Shown here piece after piece: positions 37,334 through 50,069 of a stretch of DNA of 64,000 nt. This DNA comes from Brachypodius melanocephalos (taxonomy: Eukaryota > Chordata > Aves > Passeriformes > Pycnonotidae). Below the pieces are notes generated by a model. That model saw only the letters and a program-made list of their open reading frames with translations. It had not been told where the DNA came from and ran no database searches. Within the stretch, counting starts at the first letter, position 1; every line of letters begins with the position of its first letter. A program made the position numbers and the translations under genes. Where the stretch lies: contig VZSR01003807.1 of assembly GCA_013398615.1 (NCBI GenBank), positions 17,669,314 through 17,733,313 on the forward strand. The letters run 5' to 3'.

Positions 37334-37522
37334 TGCCCTAGGTTATGATAGGATAGAGTCAATTTTCCTCTCAGTATTTGGTGGGGTGCTGTGTTTTGGA
37401 TTTAGGATGAAATCAATGTTGGTAACACACTGATGTTAGTGTTGTTGCTGGGCAGTGCTCACTCTAAGACAGGAAGAAGCTGTGGGGTACTTTGTTGGCC
37501 GCTGTAGCTAAACCATGAGACA
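37334..37522 (+). mobile_element. Internally deleted ERVL-like LTR fragment
   Basis: The first 135 bp match the beginning of the LTR at 32815: gataggatagagtcaatttt, gctgtgttttggatttagga, ggtaacacactgatgttagt. After a short purine-rich piece it jumps to gctaaaccatgagaca, resembling the LTR 3' end. About 340 bp of U3/R/U5 therefore seem to be missing. The 5' match is firm; the 3' boundary is tentative. Confidence 0.7.
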
Positions 37523-38478
37523 CATTAATGGAAGTTACACTACATACACACATAAAAGAGTGAAAATTAGTGTATATAAGTTATGATACTGTTTTCTGAT
37601 GAGTACTGAAAAATTCCTGGAAACACACTTGATAACTATGTAACGTTTTATGATACTTTCAGCCGAGTGATTTCCTGCTCTAAGGGGAAACATGTCTCCA
37701 CAGTTAATTTCACTGGGTTTGGAGAAAAAAACATAGAGAAGGCTTTTGGTACTTGTTTTTTGAAGCTTAGTTTTATCCTAGGATGAAGAACCCTAAGTAT
37801 TTTTACAATAGCTGAATCAGGAATGTGCCAAACATTATTGGTAGCATCACGATGGGTAATGCAGCTGCTAATAATTTCTTTACTTCAGGAGTCACAAATT
37901 AAATAATCCAGAAAAAAAATTAATTAGGAAACAGAAAGCTAAGACTGGGTAACTGAGATTCCAAGGCAGGCATAATACATCTATCAGAATTTTTGGGCAA
38001 TTTGCAGCTGGAGCTGCCAAGAACTAGAAGGTGGTGTCCCCTTGAAAGGGCACAGCCACACAGCAAACTCCCTTTAGCTCCTTCCTCCTTCTTTCCTTCA
38101 TGATCAGAGCTGCATCTTCCCCATACTGTGCCGATCTTGGCATTGATCTGGAGGGGAAAGGGTTTAGAGCTTATCTGTTTCACGTTTTGTAGAATCACTC
38201 TGTATCCTACAATTTGCAAAAGCAAAATTTTGCATTTTTCTTAGGGTTAGACACATTTGTGGTTTTGCCCATATTATACATTGCTATGTCTAGATACAAT
38301 GCCAAGTCCTAGCAGCTGGTTTGTACAAAGGATGGGCATGTGATTCTGATTCCTTACCATGAAGAAGGGAAGAAATAAGTGTCTCTATGTCTTTCAGAGT
38401 TATTTAGAGGGAAAGAATAACTTTTTAAAATATACCATTCTGAACAGACATGCTGTGGAAAAGATGGCAAGGATCTTC
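37523..38478. other. Intergenic DNA, no gene seen
   Basis: No repeat or gene signal recognised. Confidence 0.5.
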
Positions 38479-38567
38479 TCTTGTGTTAGATGTTTCCATT
38501 CCAAATAATTTTATTTCTAGGATTTCTTGTGTTAGATGCTTCCATTCCAAATAATTTTATTTCTAAG
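38479..38567. repeat. 46-bp tandem duplication
   Basis: Two adjacent copies, the second starting at 38525, share tcttgtgttagatg, then cttccattccaaataatttt and atttcta, differing at only a few positions. A recent local duplication by slippage or unequal exchange. Confidence 0.92.
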
Positions 38568-41500
38568 ACTTAATAATCTCCAGACCCGATTTAAGAGTTT
38601 CTATATCACCTTCCACTGAAATCAATAAAAACAAAGGGCCCAGTTGTGTACTTGCTGGTTCTTCCTTTACAACTGTGGACAGATACAGAGTGTTCACGTT
38701 TACTGACATTTATTTAGCTGATTTTCAGCTTTACCAACTGGCCACGTGGATTTGCAGTCTCATGGACGGCAATTTGAGCTTTGGGATATATTCAGCTTGC
38801 ACACTAAGAGCAGAACTGCAGCTTTGGACAGTTTTTAGGTGGCTGTGCTAAGGGTAAAGCAGCCATTTGGTACTGTGTGCACACTATTTTTGAACACTGA
38901 CCTTGCCTTTGATTTCCTTCCAATGCCTTCCCCCACATACAGCTCACTAACCAAGCACAATCCACTTCTTTCCATGTGGCGATTCCTGAGGTTTTGTTGC
39001 TGGTTTGTTGGGTTTTTGGAGTTGTTTTGGAAGGGAGATTCTTATTCTCACCAAATTTGGAGGACAGATAAATACTAGGGCGTGCTAGTCAGATTCCAGC
39101 AGACAAAACCATGGAGCAAGGAAACAAAAGGTTGTTCAACTCAGGCTATTCCTGTAAAATACTAAGTCAGGCCTACTTAACTGGGGTACTCTCATTTAGC
39201 ACTGGCCTGATGTGTCTTTGTTCACAGTACCACGAGGGTCCATGCACCAGAGGGATGCAGGCACCTGGACCAGTCTTCAAAGGCTCCCCTTGCAGTTCTG
39301 GAGGAGTAGATGCTCCATTTCACTCGTCATTTAAATATATGCTTTAAGATGAGATAAAAGTGACCCCATTTGTGTTTTCCATTGGCCATAAGGAGAGTCA
39401 CAGGTTTGACAAACCAGTCCTAAAGTCATAGAGACATTAAAGGAGTGATGAGGGAAGTTACCAGAAGAAACTCAATAATCTTCCTGGTATTTTGTCCCAT
39501 GGACTGCTTCTGCATTTGACTTTACAGAGTTATTGAAAAAAAAATGCAAACAAAGACTCAAGAAATTACTTGGACATAAGGGACAATCGTACACACTAAA
39601 ATACAGATCTCTGTGACACCCCCACTTCTTGCTTCAAGATTTCAACATTTATGCTGCACAGGTCCAACTTCGGCAGAACAAGGGAGACACAACCTACACA
39701 GACAGACAGAAAAGCTGGATTTGTGCAGAAGATAAACCAGTTAAAACTGCTATTACAGAAACTTTCTAATACAAGAAAAAAATAATAGAATGAATATTTG
39801 TTTGCTGGAATAAAAATATACCAAATTAAGGTACTGTATTGCACATTTAAAAGTTCAGATTTTTAAGCACACGGGAGTGTGAAACTCTGACATCATTATT
39901 ATTAAAGTCAAGAAAGAAGTGGGTAGAGATAATGTAAATGTTTGCAAGTACATTACCTTCTTGTGCAAGGCAAACATGTGTATGCACATCTTCACTTACA
40001 TATGTGCAAGAACATGCAGTGGGGGAGTTAGGAAAGGAAAGGAAACAATTTAATTTTCCGAGACTCACCAGAAAAAATGAAAAATAGATCATGGTGTATT
40101 TTCTTCCTGAAATAAACAAATTAAAAGCCGTAAAATAACAACGTAGAAATTTTTTCTTTGCATTAGCACAGATTTCTGAAGGCTAACTTTAGGCTATAGT
40201 TTATAATACAACAAATTTTTAAATGGCTTTATGAGTAAAACAAAGAATATTATCTTAATTTAATGGAAAAATTTAAACTACAGCTAAAAGCAAATATTAA
40301 CTGCTTGATGCAAATGGCAGCAGTTGTCATGACTTTATCATACATCAAATTAGCTCATATTTAAAGCTTTAAGGATTTATTTCTGTTTCTCATAGTCTTC
40401 CTGTTTGCCTTAATGTTATTTTACCATATTCTTCTAAATATGGGACATCTACTTGGAAATGTTTATTTTTTTCAGTTCACCACAATTTCTTGAGATAATT
40501 ATTTTAACATTGCCTTTATGTTGGGCTGTTCCAAGTCAATGTGGCACATCAAAATTTTCTTGAGAGGACCCGTTGAATTCCTTTGTGACTTTTGTCCCTG
40601 GGCCCAAAACTTTAAAAATGCTGGGGTTTTTTTCCCTGAGGTAATTCTCCAGCAATGAGAGTTACTGGCCCTCTATGCAACCTATTCCAATCTTCTTCAA
40701 GGCATTTACTTTCACTGTGTTCTTTGTTTTATGAGTTTTCTCATAGCTACCCAAATAATTTTCAAAAAGTTTCAGCACAAAATTTCACTAGTGACTGCTC
40801 AACAACTATCAGTGAGTGATCAGTATCAGGTTTTCCAGCCCTTTCAGATAGTGTAAACTGCCTTCAGACCCAAGAACCATTGCAGCCAGAAAAAACTGGC
40901 TCCTTGGACATGGGGGACATGAGACACCACAGGGCTTCCTACAGGGACCAGGGAGACATTGCATGGACAAACTTCCATAGGTGTGAAGAAAATTAATTCA
41001 TGATCCAGTTATAAATTAACTCACCATCTACAGAAACCTGTTTTAGGAAACCAGATTTGGTACACAATGACACTCTCCCAAACCCAAACACTGCAGCAGT
41101 CACATCACAACCATTAATCTCTTGTTGGCACATCATATGACTATAAAATAGAGGAGGATGGCAAAGTCATTTGGAGGTCAATTTATCAACTATTTTGATT
41201 AAATTAAACATCTGCCCTATTACTAGCAGTAGATGGTGTCTTTGTGTACAGATTTTGGATCCATGATACGTAGATCTAACACAACATAGTCTGTGTCCTG
41301 AAGCTATGTAGAAGAAACACACCACAGATATAAAAGCCACGCTGCCCTCACTCTTTGTAGCTGGTGATTTGAGGAACAGATTTGCTCTACACTTCACATC
41401 AGTCACTGGCAAAGCTGGGAAATGGTTCAAGACCTGTGTCCTAGCCATAAAACCAAGCTTGCTCTCCTGGCACAGACAGAATCGGGAACATGCCAGAGAT

Positions 41501-43739
41501 GCAAAGCAAATGCCAAGTTGTAGAATGGGCCCCTGAAGTATTTTTCTCCCTGGAGAGAGATTAAAGTCTTGCAGTACTTATAAACACCTGCCTAATGATG
41601 ACAGAATTGAATTTATTGCTTCTTGCAGCAAAAATGCCTCAGAAATAAGATACTGGATGCCCTATTGAGATCATCCAAAAGAGCATGTGTTGTAGTTATC
41701 ACAAACTTCAGGTGATAGCCCAGAACATCTGCAGCACATGTACTATTTGGTGAACACTAAGGCACAGCTTGTAGAAACTCTGCCTGGGACCCTCCAGAGA
41801 TTGTAAAGTAGCTGAGACATGATAAGACTTGAAAGGACGCCTCACTTCATGATCCTCCATCACTAGCCCTGCACAGCATCTCCAGTGGAAGCACTGCCAA
41901 AAGTCTAAGCTGCTCACCTTCTCCTTCAGCTTATCACACTCTTAGGTTAGTGAAAACACATTTCTGAGGCTGTAATAATATATTTGAACAGTGATCTTAA
42001 CACAGAACTGCTGCACCTTTTCCTTTGGGAATAAACTATCCTCCAAAAACACTTATGCCATAAAGTATTTCTAAAAGAAGACTGGGCTTCAAAAATGTTA
42101 ATCAAATGCAACATTTTAAACAAAGCTTTCTAATCCCTCTTGACACATCTACAAGGTCAAAAACCAAAGCTGTGCCATAACCAATATCCATAAGAACAAG
42201 TAATATCACACCTACATAAAAAACCTTTCCATCCCTACAGTGTATAAAGTTGGTATGAGTAAAGGCAATGTCCATTAAACTGAATTTGACAGCGATGTTA
42301 AAGGTGAGGAACTATAATTTATATATTGCCTGTAATATGGTCAAGTTTCTGGTAGAAATGGCAAAGCAATCTAAACCTCAGCCACCTGATATTGTTGGAT
42401 TTCTTTTCTCTTATTAAAAAAAGGGAAAGTTTTCATGACTTTTTATTGATAGAAGATGTAATCAAAATGGTCTCTTTTGACTGGAGAGATTTAATCATGC
42501 AGGTTGAGGAGGAACCCTATTTTCAGGTCATAAATTAGGTGAAAAAGATCCATGTTTATTTATTTTCATTTCTTCTCCTCTGGACAAAAATCCCTATTTT
42601 ATTATCTGGAACAACTGGCAAATATTTTAAAATACGGTCCTTACAAATTTAGCTTCATTCCTCAGATCTCAGGCCAACAACAGCTAAAAGAAAAAAAAAA
42701 CAAATAAATTCTTGCCCCGTTCACCCTTTCGCCACCTTCACAATTCTGTTCCTCTCAGGAAAACTTAAGAGAACTGGTGAACATTGCAGTGTGCCAGAGA
42801 AGTCAGTGCACACAGGCTGTTTTAGATCAAAGGGAGAAATGCCTTCTGAAGGGCCAAGAGCTTCCTCACTGTTAGACCAAAAAAAGTGCCAGTTCATCTT
42901 TTCTGGTGGATTAAATATTAGGGAGAGAGAATATATCCAACAAGGGCAGCAATAGGTGACTAAGGACACTATGAGCTGAACACACTTTCAACTCCTTTTG
43001 GAAATATCCCATCCTGGTGCACAAAGGGGACATACTTGGAGAGCAATAGAGAGCACATGCCAACTTCAGTCCTGGACCAAGTTCAGCCAGTAGTAGATAA
43101 GTAGATCCAAGAGCAATGTAATTCCCAGGATGGCATAGAAGCTACATCCACTGCAAAACCAGAGCAAGCTCAGAAAGAAAGAACCTCAAGGACATTTTAA
43201 TACAATTTCCCACAAGTAAAGCTAGAAAGCTAACTGGATAGACATATTCATGGTTCATATTCTCAACTGAAATGATAATAAAAAAGGTTTTCTACTTCTT
43301 TCACTTCTGAGCTATCCTCAGTCTGCTAGTCTTCACCTTTGAGCTGGCTGCTAGTCAACAGGATTCTTAAAAATGTCTTGCTTTCTGACTTCCACAGGAT
43401 TGAAGCAGCTACATCCTCTTGACTTGCTTTCTCTACAATTGCTGATTTCTTTTATACCTTTTTAAGTCTGTGACCTTGAAACAAGAGGCTTTAGGCAGCA
43501 ATTTCAGTTCTTTTAGCACTCCTGAGGGCATGACCATCTAATCTTTTTCTATCAGAAGTGCCCCACATGGCGAGACCAATGTCCCTCACCCAGGCTTCTG
43601 TCTCCCACAGTGGCTGTTGCAGAGGTGTCTTAAGGAGAGCACATGAAACAAGCCACTATCTGAAATGTAATCCTCATGCTCCTTCTGCATCCTGCTGTTA
43701 GATTTCAGATGTTACAGGGAGTATCACTGCCTTCCCAAT
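38568..43739. other. Intergenic DNA, no gene seen
   Basis: AT-rich, gene-free. A repeat-poor block at about 40140-40520 has an octamer ATGCAAAT (40308-40315) and many TAAT words and may be a conserved non-coding element. The minus-strand frames at 39596-40119, 41167-41448 and 42721-42969 have no family resemblance. Confidence 0.5.
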
Positions 43740-44270
43740 AGGATCTGGTTTGCACCTTTTATCCATTAATTTGTCTAATCTATTTTGAAACTCTTGATGT
43801 GTTCTGACTTCGCACTTTCTTGCAACAGCTGGTTTTAGAAGTTTATTACAGGCTTTGAAGAAAGGCACCTTTAAAAACCTGTTTTAAATTACATCCAATC
43901 AGTTTCAATACATGTTCTCTGATCCAGTACTGTAGGATTTGGTAAACAAGTTTAGCACTCATCTTCTGCACTGCCTTCTTGATGCCATAAATCAGCTTTA
44001 TCCCTCTTCAGCTTTCTCTCCAAACTGAAGCGAAACCATAAGCTTGCTATTACGTTTTTGCACCAAATTTAGATGCCCTTTTCCCCCTTTTTTTTTTTGA
44101 GGGAAAAAGTATGCTCTTCTTGAGATGCAGAGACCAATTGTATGTGATACCCAAGGTGTGGAGGCACAAATATTTTCTACATTGGCAAAATATCATCTTT
44201 GGTCATGCCCTCAGTACCATTCCTGATATGGGCAATTTTAGCTACAGGTACACCCAGAGTCAATGCTAAT
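43740..44270 (-). mobile_element. Ancient CR1/L3-like LINE fragment, inverted
   Basis: Divergent but collinear with an old CR1/L3 3' region in reverse: ttatccattaatttgtctaa, then tgccataaatcagctttatc with ccctcttcagctttc, then gagatgcagagaccaa with caaggtgtggaggcacaaat. The motif order (a 'tgatttatagat..atcatatcccc' segment, then 'gagatggggagaccacaa..ctcaagatgtgg') is characteristic. It predates the young CR1 copies in the window. Edges are uncertain. Confidence 0.65.
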
Positions 44271-45151
44271 AGAGAACTGCTAACTCAGCATGGTTTGGAC
44301 TATTCTAAAGCACCACAGAATTGTTTTGGAAGTGCTTAAATTAACCCCAAACAAGAGGCTAGATCACACAGCAACACAGGATAATGCCATGCAGAGATGC
44401 TTGCTTAAGCCCTGGAAGATTTACAACTACACAAAGGCAGTGTGCAAACTCCTCCTAGATCTGGGAGCAGCTTGTCCATCTAGAATGCCAACAATCACAG
44501 GGCATCAGGTAAAGCAGGCAGGCCAACAGCCCTCCTGTGCCTTTGAAATGGCTTCAGAACAGTACCTCTTTTTTTGGGAGCCCTCTCCTCTCCCGCCAAG
44601 CTCTGTATCTGATACAATTTAAGACTTGATTTCAATCACCAAGAAACTTTACCAGTATCCCATTTGAAGGGCAAGACATAGCTGTTATGTGACAGTGGAG
44701 GGTGGAAAGTATGAACAACTTCCTCTTCATCCAATGCTGTATGTCTTCTCTCCCTCCCACTGATGCACCTCAGAAAATATTTATGAGTTCTCATTCAAAT
44801 ACTTCAGCTGATAAATTTAATATCATATTCCCTGGTGTAAGCAAAAAATAAAATATTGCATTGGCCTTTCCACATGTGGAGATTATATTACTTTACAACG
44901 AAACTCAGCAAGCTGCACATTACAATTTTTACCACAATCTCCTTGGTAGGAATGTTTCAAATACATTGCATATGTGTGAATACAATATAAGCACACTGAA
45001 ATGCTTTGAACACTGTAATACATCAGACACTTGAGTCAGGGAAGGGGGAAAAAAAAAGCCTTCACCTATGTTGGGTCTTGTCTCAAGTCTGTGCCGTTCC
45101 TTTAAGTGTTGGACAGTGGTGTTCTTTGGTCTGATGGATGGCGCTACTTAC
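44271..45151. other. Intergenic DNA, no gene seen
   Basis: The 110-codon plus-strand frame at 44290-44622 has no domain or splice framing I can support. Confidence 0.45.
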
Positions 45152-45229
45152 AATGTATGAAGTGAACTTCCAAACAACTGGATCCTTGATCACATCCCTC
45201 AAATCTGATAGCTTGTTCATTAAGTATCT
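45152..45229 (-). other. Candidate exon next to an orphan CpG island
   Basis: On the minus strand a strong acceptor (tctgctttcc..ttcacag) and a strong donor (ATT|GTAAGT) bound 78 nt, exactly 26 codons, phase 0 at both ends and open (middle residues NKLSDLRDVIKDP). A second minus-strand donor, CAGG|GTAAGC, lies 30 nt upstream (exon edge 45260), too close for both to flank a normal intron, so the two donors may be alternatives. The peptide does not match EYA4 or any family I know. It may be a non-coding 5' exon. Confidence 0.4.
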
Positions 45230-45439
45230 CTGTGAAGGAAAGCAGACGAGAGTGCTTACCCTGTGTGGTACAACTCCCACAAAAACGGATTAAAGGTGTC
45301 GCAGCTGTACAACAAAGTCCTTGGGTTTAGCAAACACATTTCTACGCATCATAAAAACGCCAACATCTGACGTGCTGGGGTTTTACAAGGCTGCAACGCT
45401 GGAAAGTGGGCATAGAAACCGACAAAGCGTTCAAAGGCA

Positions 45440-45690
45440 TTAAAGAGTCACATTCCACGTTTGCTTCCCGCGCTGCGAGCCCGCCGGGACCCCTCGGCAC
45501 CTGCCCCCGCCGCCCGGGGCTCGGCTGCCACCTCCTGCCCCGCCGGGGAAGCGCCGCCGGTCCCCGGAATGTGCCCGACACCGGCACGCCTGCCAGCCCC
45601 AGCACGGGCACCGGGACAAGCCGAACGGGGCTTGGGGTGCCCGTCCTCCCAAACGGGACTACTTCCACTTCCAGCTTGGGAAATTACAAC
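45440..45690. promoter_or_regulatory. Orphan CpG island
   Basis: About 250 bp of very GC- and CpG-rich sequence (gcccgccggg, gccgccggtccccgg and similar) stands alone in AT-rich DNA, 7 kb from the 3' end of RPS12. In birds and mammals such isolated islands usually mark promoters. Open frames on both strands here (70-108 codons) reflect the lack of AT-rich stops rather than coding. The nearest exon-like segments are on the minus strand at 45152-45229 and at 45260, suggesting minus-strand transcription towards the expected EYA4 side. Confidence 0.6.
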
Positions 45691-48600
45691 TCAAGCTACA
45701 GGCACCCGTCCATGAAGACCCCCCCAGCATGATACTCTTCTAAACTCTGTTTTTCAGCAACAAAGCACGCTAGGTAGATTTCTATGCTTAAAACAAAATG
45801 TCCATATGTGTGAGCATTATTCATTCCTAAAGAACAAAGCACTAGCAAGCTGGTGCATCCAAGGAATGAAAACACGGTCAATGAACATTTCTGAGTGACT
45901 TACCAACCTCCACACAGGAGCTTGGTGGCACAAACATTCATCACCGTTTTTAACCATAAAACCACCGTTTTTACTCGGGAGTTGGTTGTTTGGTGGTATT
46001 TTTTCGTTTTGTCGTTTGAGTTATTTTATACACTGTAGCCTTCATTCCAGTAGAACCTTGGATCATTCTTAGGGTCTGCTGGTTTGCCGTCAAATTTCCT
46101 GAGACAACTGTAGAAACAATAGCACCTGACGGCACGTTTAAATAAAACATACATGTCAAGAGGCTTGAACAGGATGGCACACACAGCCTTTCTTTCCTAC
46201 CTAATACTATCTTGAGCTCTGCAATCTACCTTTAAAATGGCACATGGCTGCATCTGCATGCATGCATCTCTGTTCTTCCACTCTTCTGTCCCTTGACTGT
46301 TGTTCTCCCTATACTTTGCTACTCATATTATGCTTTTCTTTTATCAGCAAGAAATCAAGGGTGAGAGAGGGTCATCTCGAGGCTCACTGCCACATTGTCT
46401 CTGTTTCATTGACTCAGCCTCTTACAATTGTTGCTCTACCTCCACCTGCCACTTACCGTGTTGACCAGTCTGCCTCTTCTTAATATAAGAAAAATCACTC
46501 AAAATTAATGTCCAAACAGTAGCTTAAGGGGTGTTTTCACACAATTACAAATAGAAGAGGCAGATACATTTCCAATAATTTTTATCTGAAAAGGACACGT
46601 ATATGGGCTTGAAGATCAGATAGAATGATGGTGCTCTTCACAATCATCAAAAAAGGATCAAAACATACTGGTTTTAAAAGAAATTGGTAGATAACAACTG
46701 GTAGATAACCATGAGGGAAGAGTCAGAACCAGCTGAGATTTTTATTTGGAGGGATGGAAGTCAGCCTCTGTAGGAACAGGATTTGAATTTACATTTTTTT
46801 TTTCAAGTACAGTAGCTTGCTAAGTTCCATGCTTGTAAAGGTACTTCTTGTACACATGCTGACAAACATTCGATTTTGCTACTCAGAAAAGAGCAAAGCT
46901 GAAGGGTGTTACTTGAATTTTGTCTATTCAAATAAATGGATGAAAAGGAATACATACCATAGCTCTAATGACATATGAACACTTTTATATATATGGATAT
47001 CTAAGGGTGTTTCATTTTTTGTGGAGGGGTTCTACAAAACATGACCTCAATTGCCTTAAACACAGTCTTAAAACTAGAAACCTTTTGGTTTTTTCCCCCC
47101 TTTGCCTTCCTAAATCTGTCCTAAGCATCTGTATTATGTTATCCGACACGCTGGCTGCTAACAATACAATCAATACAAAAGGTTACTTAGAGGTCATAGC
47201 TTTTTTTTCTGTCCTCAAAATACAAAGCTTATTTTAACAGGGATTGGAACTCTTTCACTGCAGAAAATGTCTTAGAATCACTCAGGTGAGAAGGAAAAAA
47301 ATGAAAATGGAAAAATATGATTTTTTTAATATGAAAGCAGGTAATTTAATAAACTTTTTTCTGCACATCCACATAAAATTCATTTTTTCAATTTCACAAC
47401 TTGATTGTAAATTTTATAGGGCAGGAACCTGGCATGCCAGGCACTGACATAAATGCCTTTTTCATCACTTTTGGAAAATATGTATGTTTGCTTACACATT
47501 AGTACATTTTAGAACATATTAACTCTACTGTTCTGCTTCAAAGTGTAAAACTTACTTTACCTTAGACCTTAATCAGACTATAGCAAAGATTAACACTGAC
47601 TGAGCTATAGGACAAGCTAGGTTGATTTGTACCTAAACATTTTCTCCCTTCTATATATTTTTATATACCTGGTTTGTGCCTATTAATCTTTCAGCAGTAT
47701 AAAATATTAGATAGCAATAAAAAAAATTTAAACACACCCATCAGGTACAATCCAAGCTGTGTTTGTAAATTTTTTAAAAGCATACTCGTTACTTGAAGTA
47801 TCCCTATTTCATGTAATATTGTGCTGCTCAGGGGTCTTAGTGAAAATATTTTAAATACTTTTACTTACAAACTATAAAAAGTCACCCCTAATTGCTTTTG
47901 AATTGGAAAGGAGGGGAAAAGCTCCTTCAGATAAAGTGATTTTCGGATTAGTTTCCATTAGCTCATATAATATGACTTGGACACTTTCAGAATGAAAAGG
48001 AAGAAGCATGGTAACAAATGGCTGAAAGTTCAGATACTTGTATAGTGATTTATTTCTGTAAAAGATTGTATCATAATGTAGAGTAGATCAAGTACATGAA
48101 GCAGTTGATGTGCACTTAGGGATTTTTTGGTGGACTTTCATACACAAATAATCCCAGTGCACCAAGAAATTATGAATGCATGTGGGATCATTACATATAG
48201 CACATACTAACCACTTCATCTGCTCAATTTATTAAAGAGAATCTCAAAACAAACATTTGCTTGTTAACCAATGGCTGAAAACATTTTTGTGCATTTACTT
48301 AAATGTCTAAAACCATTAAAAATAATTTGTCATTACTTTTGCTTACCTTAAAGCTGAAAAATACAAACCACATCTGTGCTCACCTAACATCAGCTATCTG
48401 GTTCAATGGTCTTGATGCTTAAGATTCTTAGCTTTTTATATTTTTCATATATTTGTACCTTTGTAGATCACTAAGGCATGGCTGTAGCTCCTAGTGATTT
48501 TCCTATCCTCTTTCCCTACATTTAGGAATAATAAGCAAACCTCCAAGACACATTCCTAAATTACAGCTTAGTCTTACTCCAAGAAAAAAAAAAAAAAAAA

Positions 48601-50019
48601 ACCAAAAAAAACTACTACAAGGATGTTCTGTTTTCCAACCAGAATCAAGACTAAGCGACAACAGAACTGGGGCAAAGCAGCCCCTGGGCTGCTTCCAGTG
48701 GGGCAGGATCCTGGGAATTATTACCTAACCAACCAAGCTTTTACTTGGACAATATGTGATAGGTATGCTGATCAATTAACCTTAGAAAAATTGTAGAATT
48801 ACTGTACCATGTGCAGTATTTTGCCATATTGTGTACCTGAAAGCTTTCAAGTAAAGGTTTGCTTTTATGTTGTCACTCTAACATTGTTAGGGAAGATCTG
48901 TTTATTTTCCAGGCAACAGTCTAACACAAATTACAAATCCTACTAAGGCTTCACATCCCAAACATATCATCTTCAATAGATCTTCAAGGCTGACAGAGTT
49001 CAGAGTTCCTTCACATCCTTGCATGAGAGACCTTGTCTGCAAAGTCTCCAGGAAAGGGAGCAGGTTTCAGGGACAATGCTTGCACTCGCTTCAGGAACAC
49101 AGACACATGAGGAACACTGGCTTGCAGCTGGCATAGCCAGACTTTCTAAAACAAACAAGGAACAAAATCAGACAGGTAGAGGCAATTCTAAACCAGAAAT
49201 GTTGTTAAACAGAAAGTATTGGGGCCTATGCCTAATTTTTCCAGTATATTTTGTGGTTTATCAATAAGCGTATTTTTCTATATGTGGGATTAATTCTCAC
49301 TCTTCATAAAGTACTTAATGCATTAAATAAAACAGGAACATACTCTTTTCTTGGCAAAGCAGGCAAAGTAAACAATGCTCTCCAAATTAATTGCTGAAGG
49401 CCACAAAAGTTCTTGCGCAGCAGCAGCAGATTTGCTGCTGACAAGCCCTGATGCCCCAACAGTTGTGCTACTGCAAAGCACACCAGCACATTACAACAGA
49501 ACCCTGCAGCAAGTGAGCTGTCCAAAAACAAAAATACCTTCAAGTGAGCTCTCAGGCTCACACCTTAGAAACACACACACACCCTTTTAACCAGAAGTAG
49601 TAGAGCAGCTGTGCACTTATCCCTGACTCCAAGGGGCTGAAACAGTGAAATATGCACTGTCAAGGCAAGGAGATGAGGTCAGGTACAACCAATTCTCCTA
49701 GAGGAGCTGCAGTCAGGCCCATGACTCCATCAAAGCAGGAACTGTGCAAACGTGGTGGTGGTGCTGCTGCACAGATAATCGAGACACAGACAGAAAAGCA
49801 GTAGTTCAGATGACACACAGGTGGTTCTAAAAGCAAATGAGCGCAACAGTTTTCAAGACTCTTTAAAACTATCACATAGGATATTCTTCAGTGCTCTCTG
49901 GTAGTCTGTTCTTGACACCTTCACTATGACTCACCAGAATTTCTTCAAAGCACTTCATCAGCTTTCTACTTCACCTACCCTTCCATATAAAACCACCCAA
50001 GCCTGTTATTTTCATTCAG
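45691..50019. other. Intergenic DNA, no gene seen
   Basis: No named repeat or gene. Two short splice-bounded stretches (46036-46100 minus and 47241-47285 plus) are discussed under findings. An A run lies at about 48582-48600. Confidence 0.45.

Positions 50020-50067
<48 letters not shown>
50020..50067. repeat. A48 homopolymer
   Basis: Forty-eight consecutive A, the longest homopolymer in the window. No SINE or processed gene is recognisable immediately upstream, so its origin is unclear. Exact length should be treated with care because such runs assemble poorly. Confidence 0.9.

Positions 50068-50069
<2 letters not shown>

Noticed and set aside
45406..45732. 108-residue Pro/Gly/Thr-rich frames in the orphan CpG island
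   Set aside because: Open on both strands because of base composition; no conserved motif.
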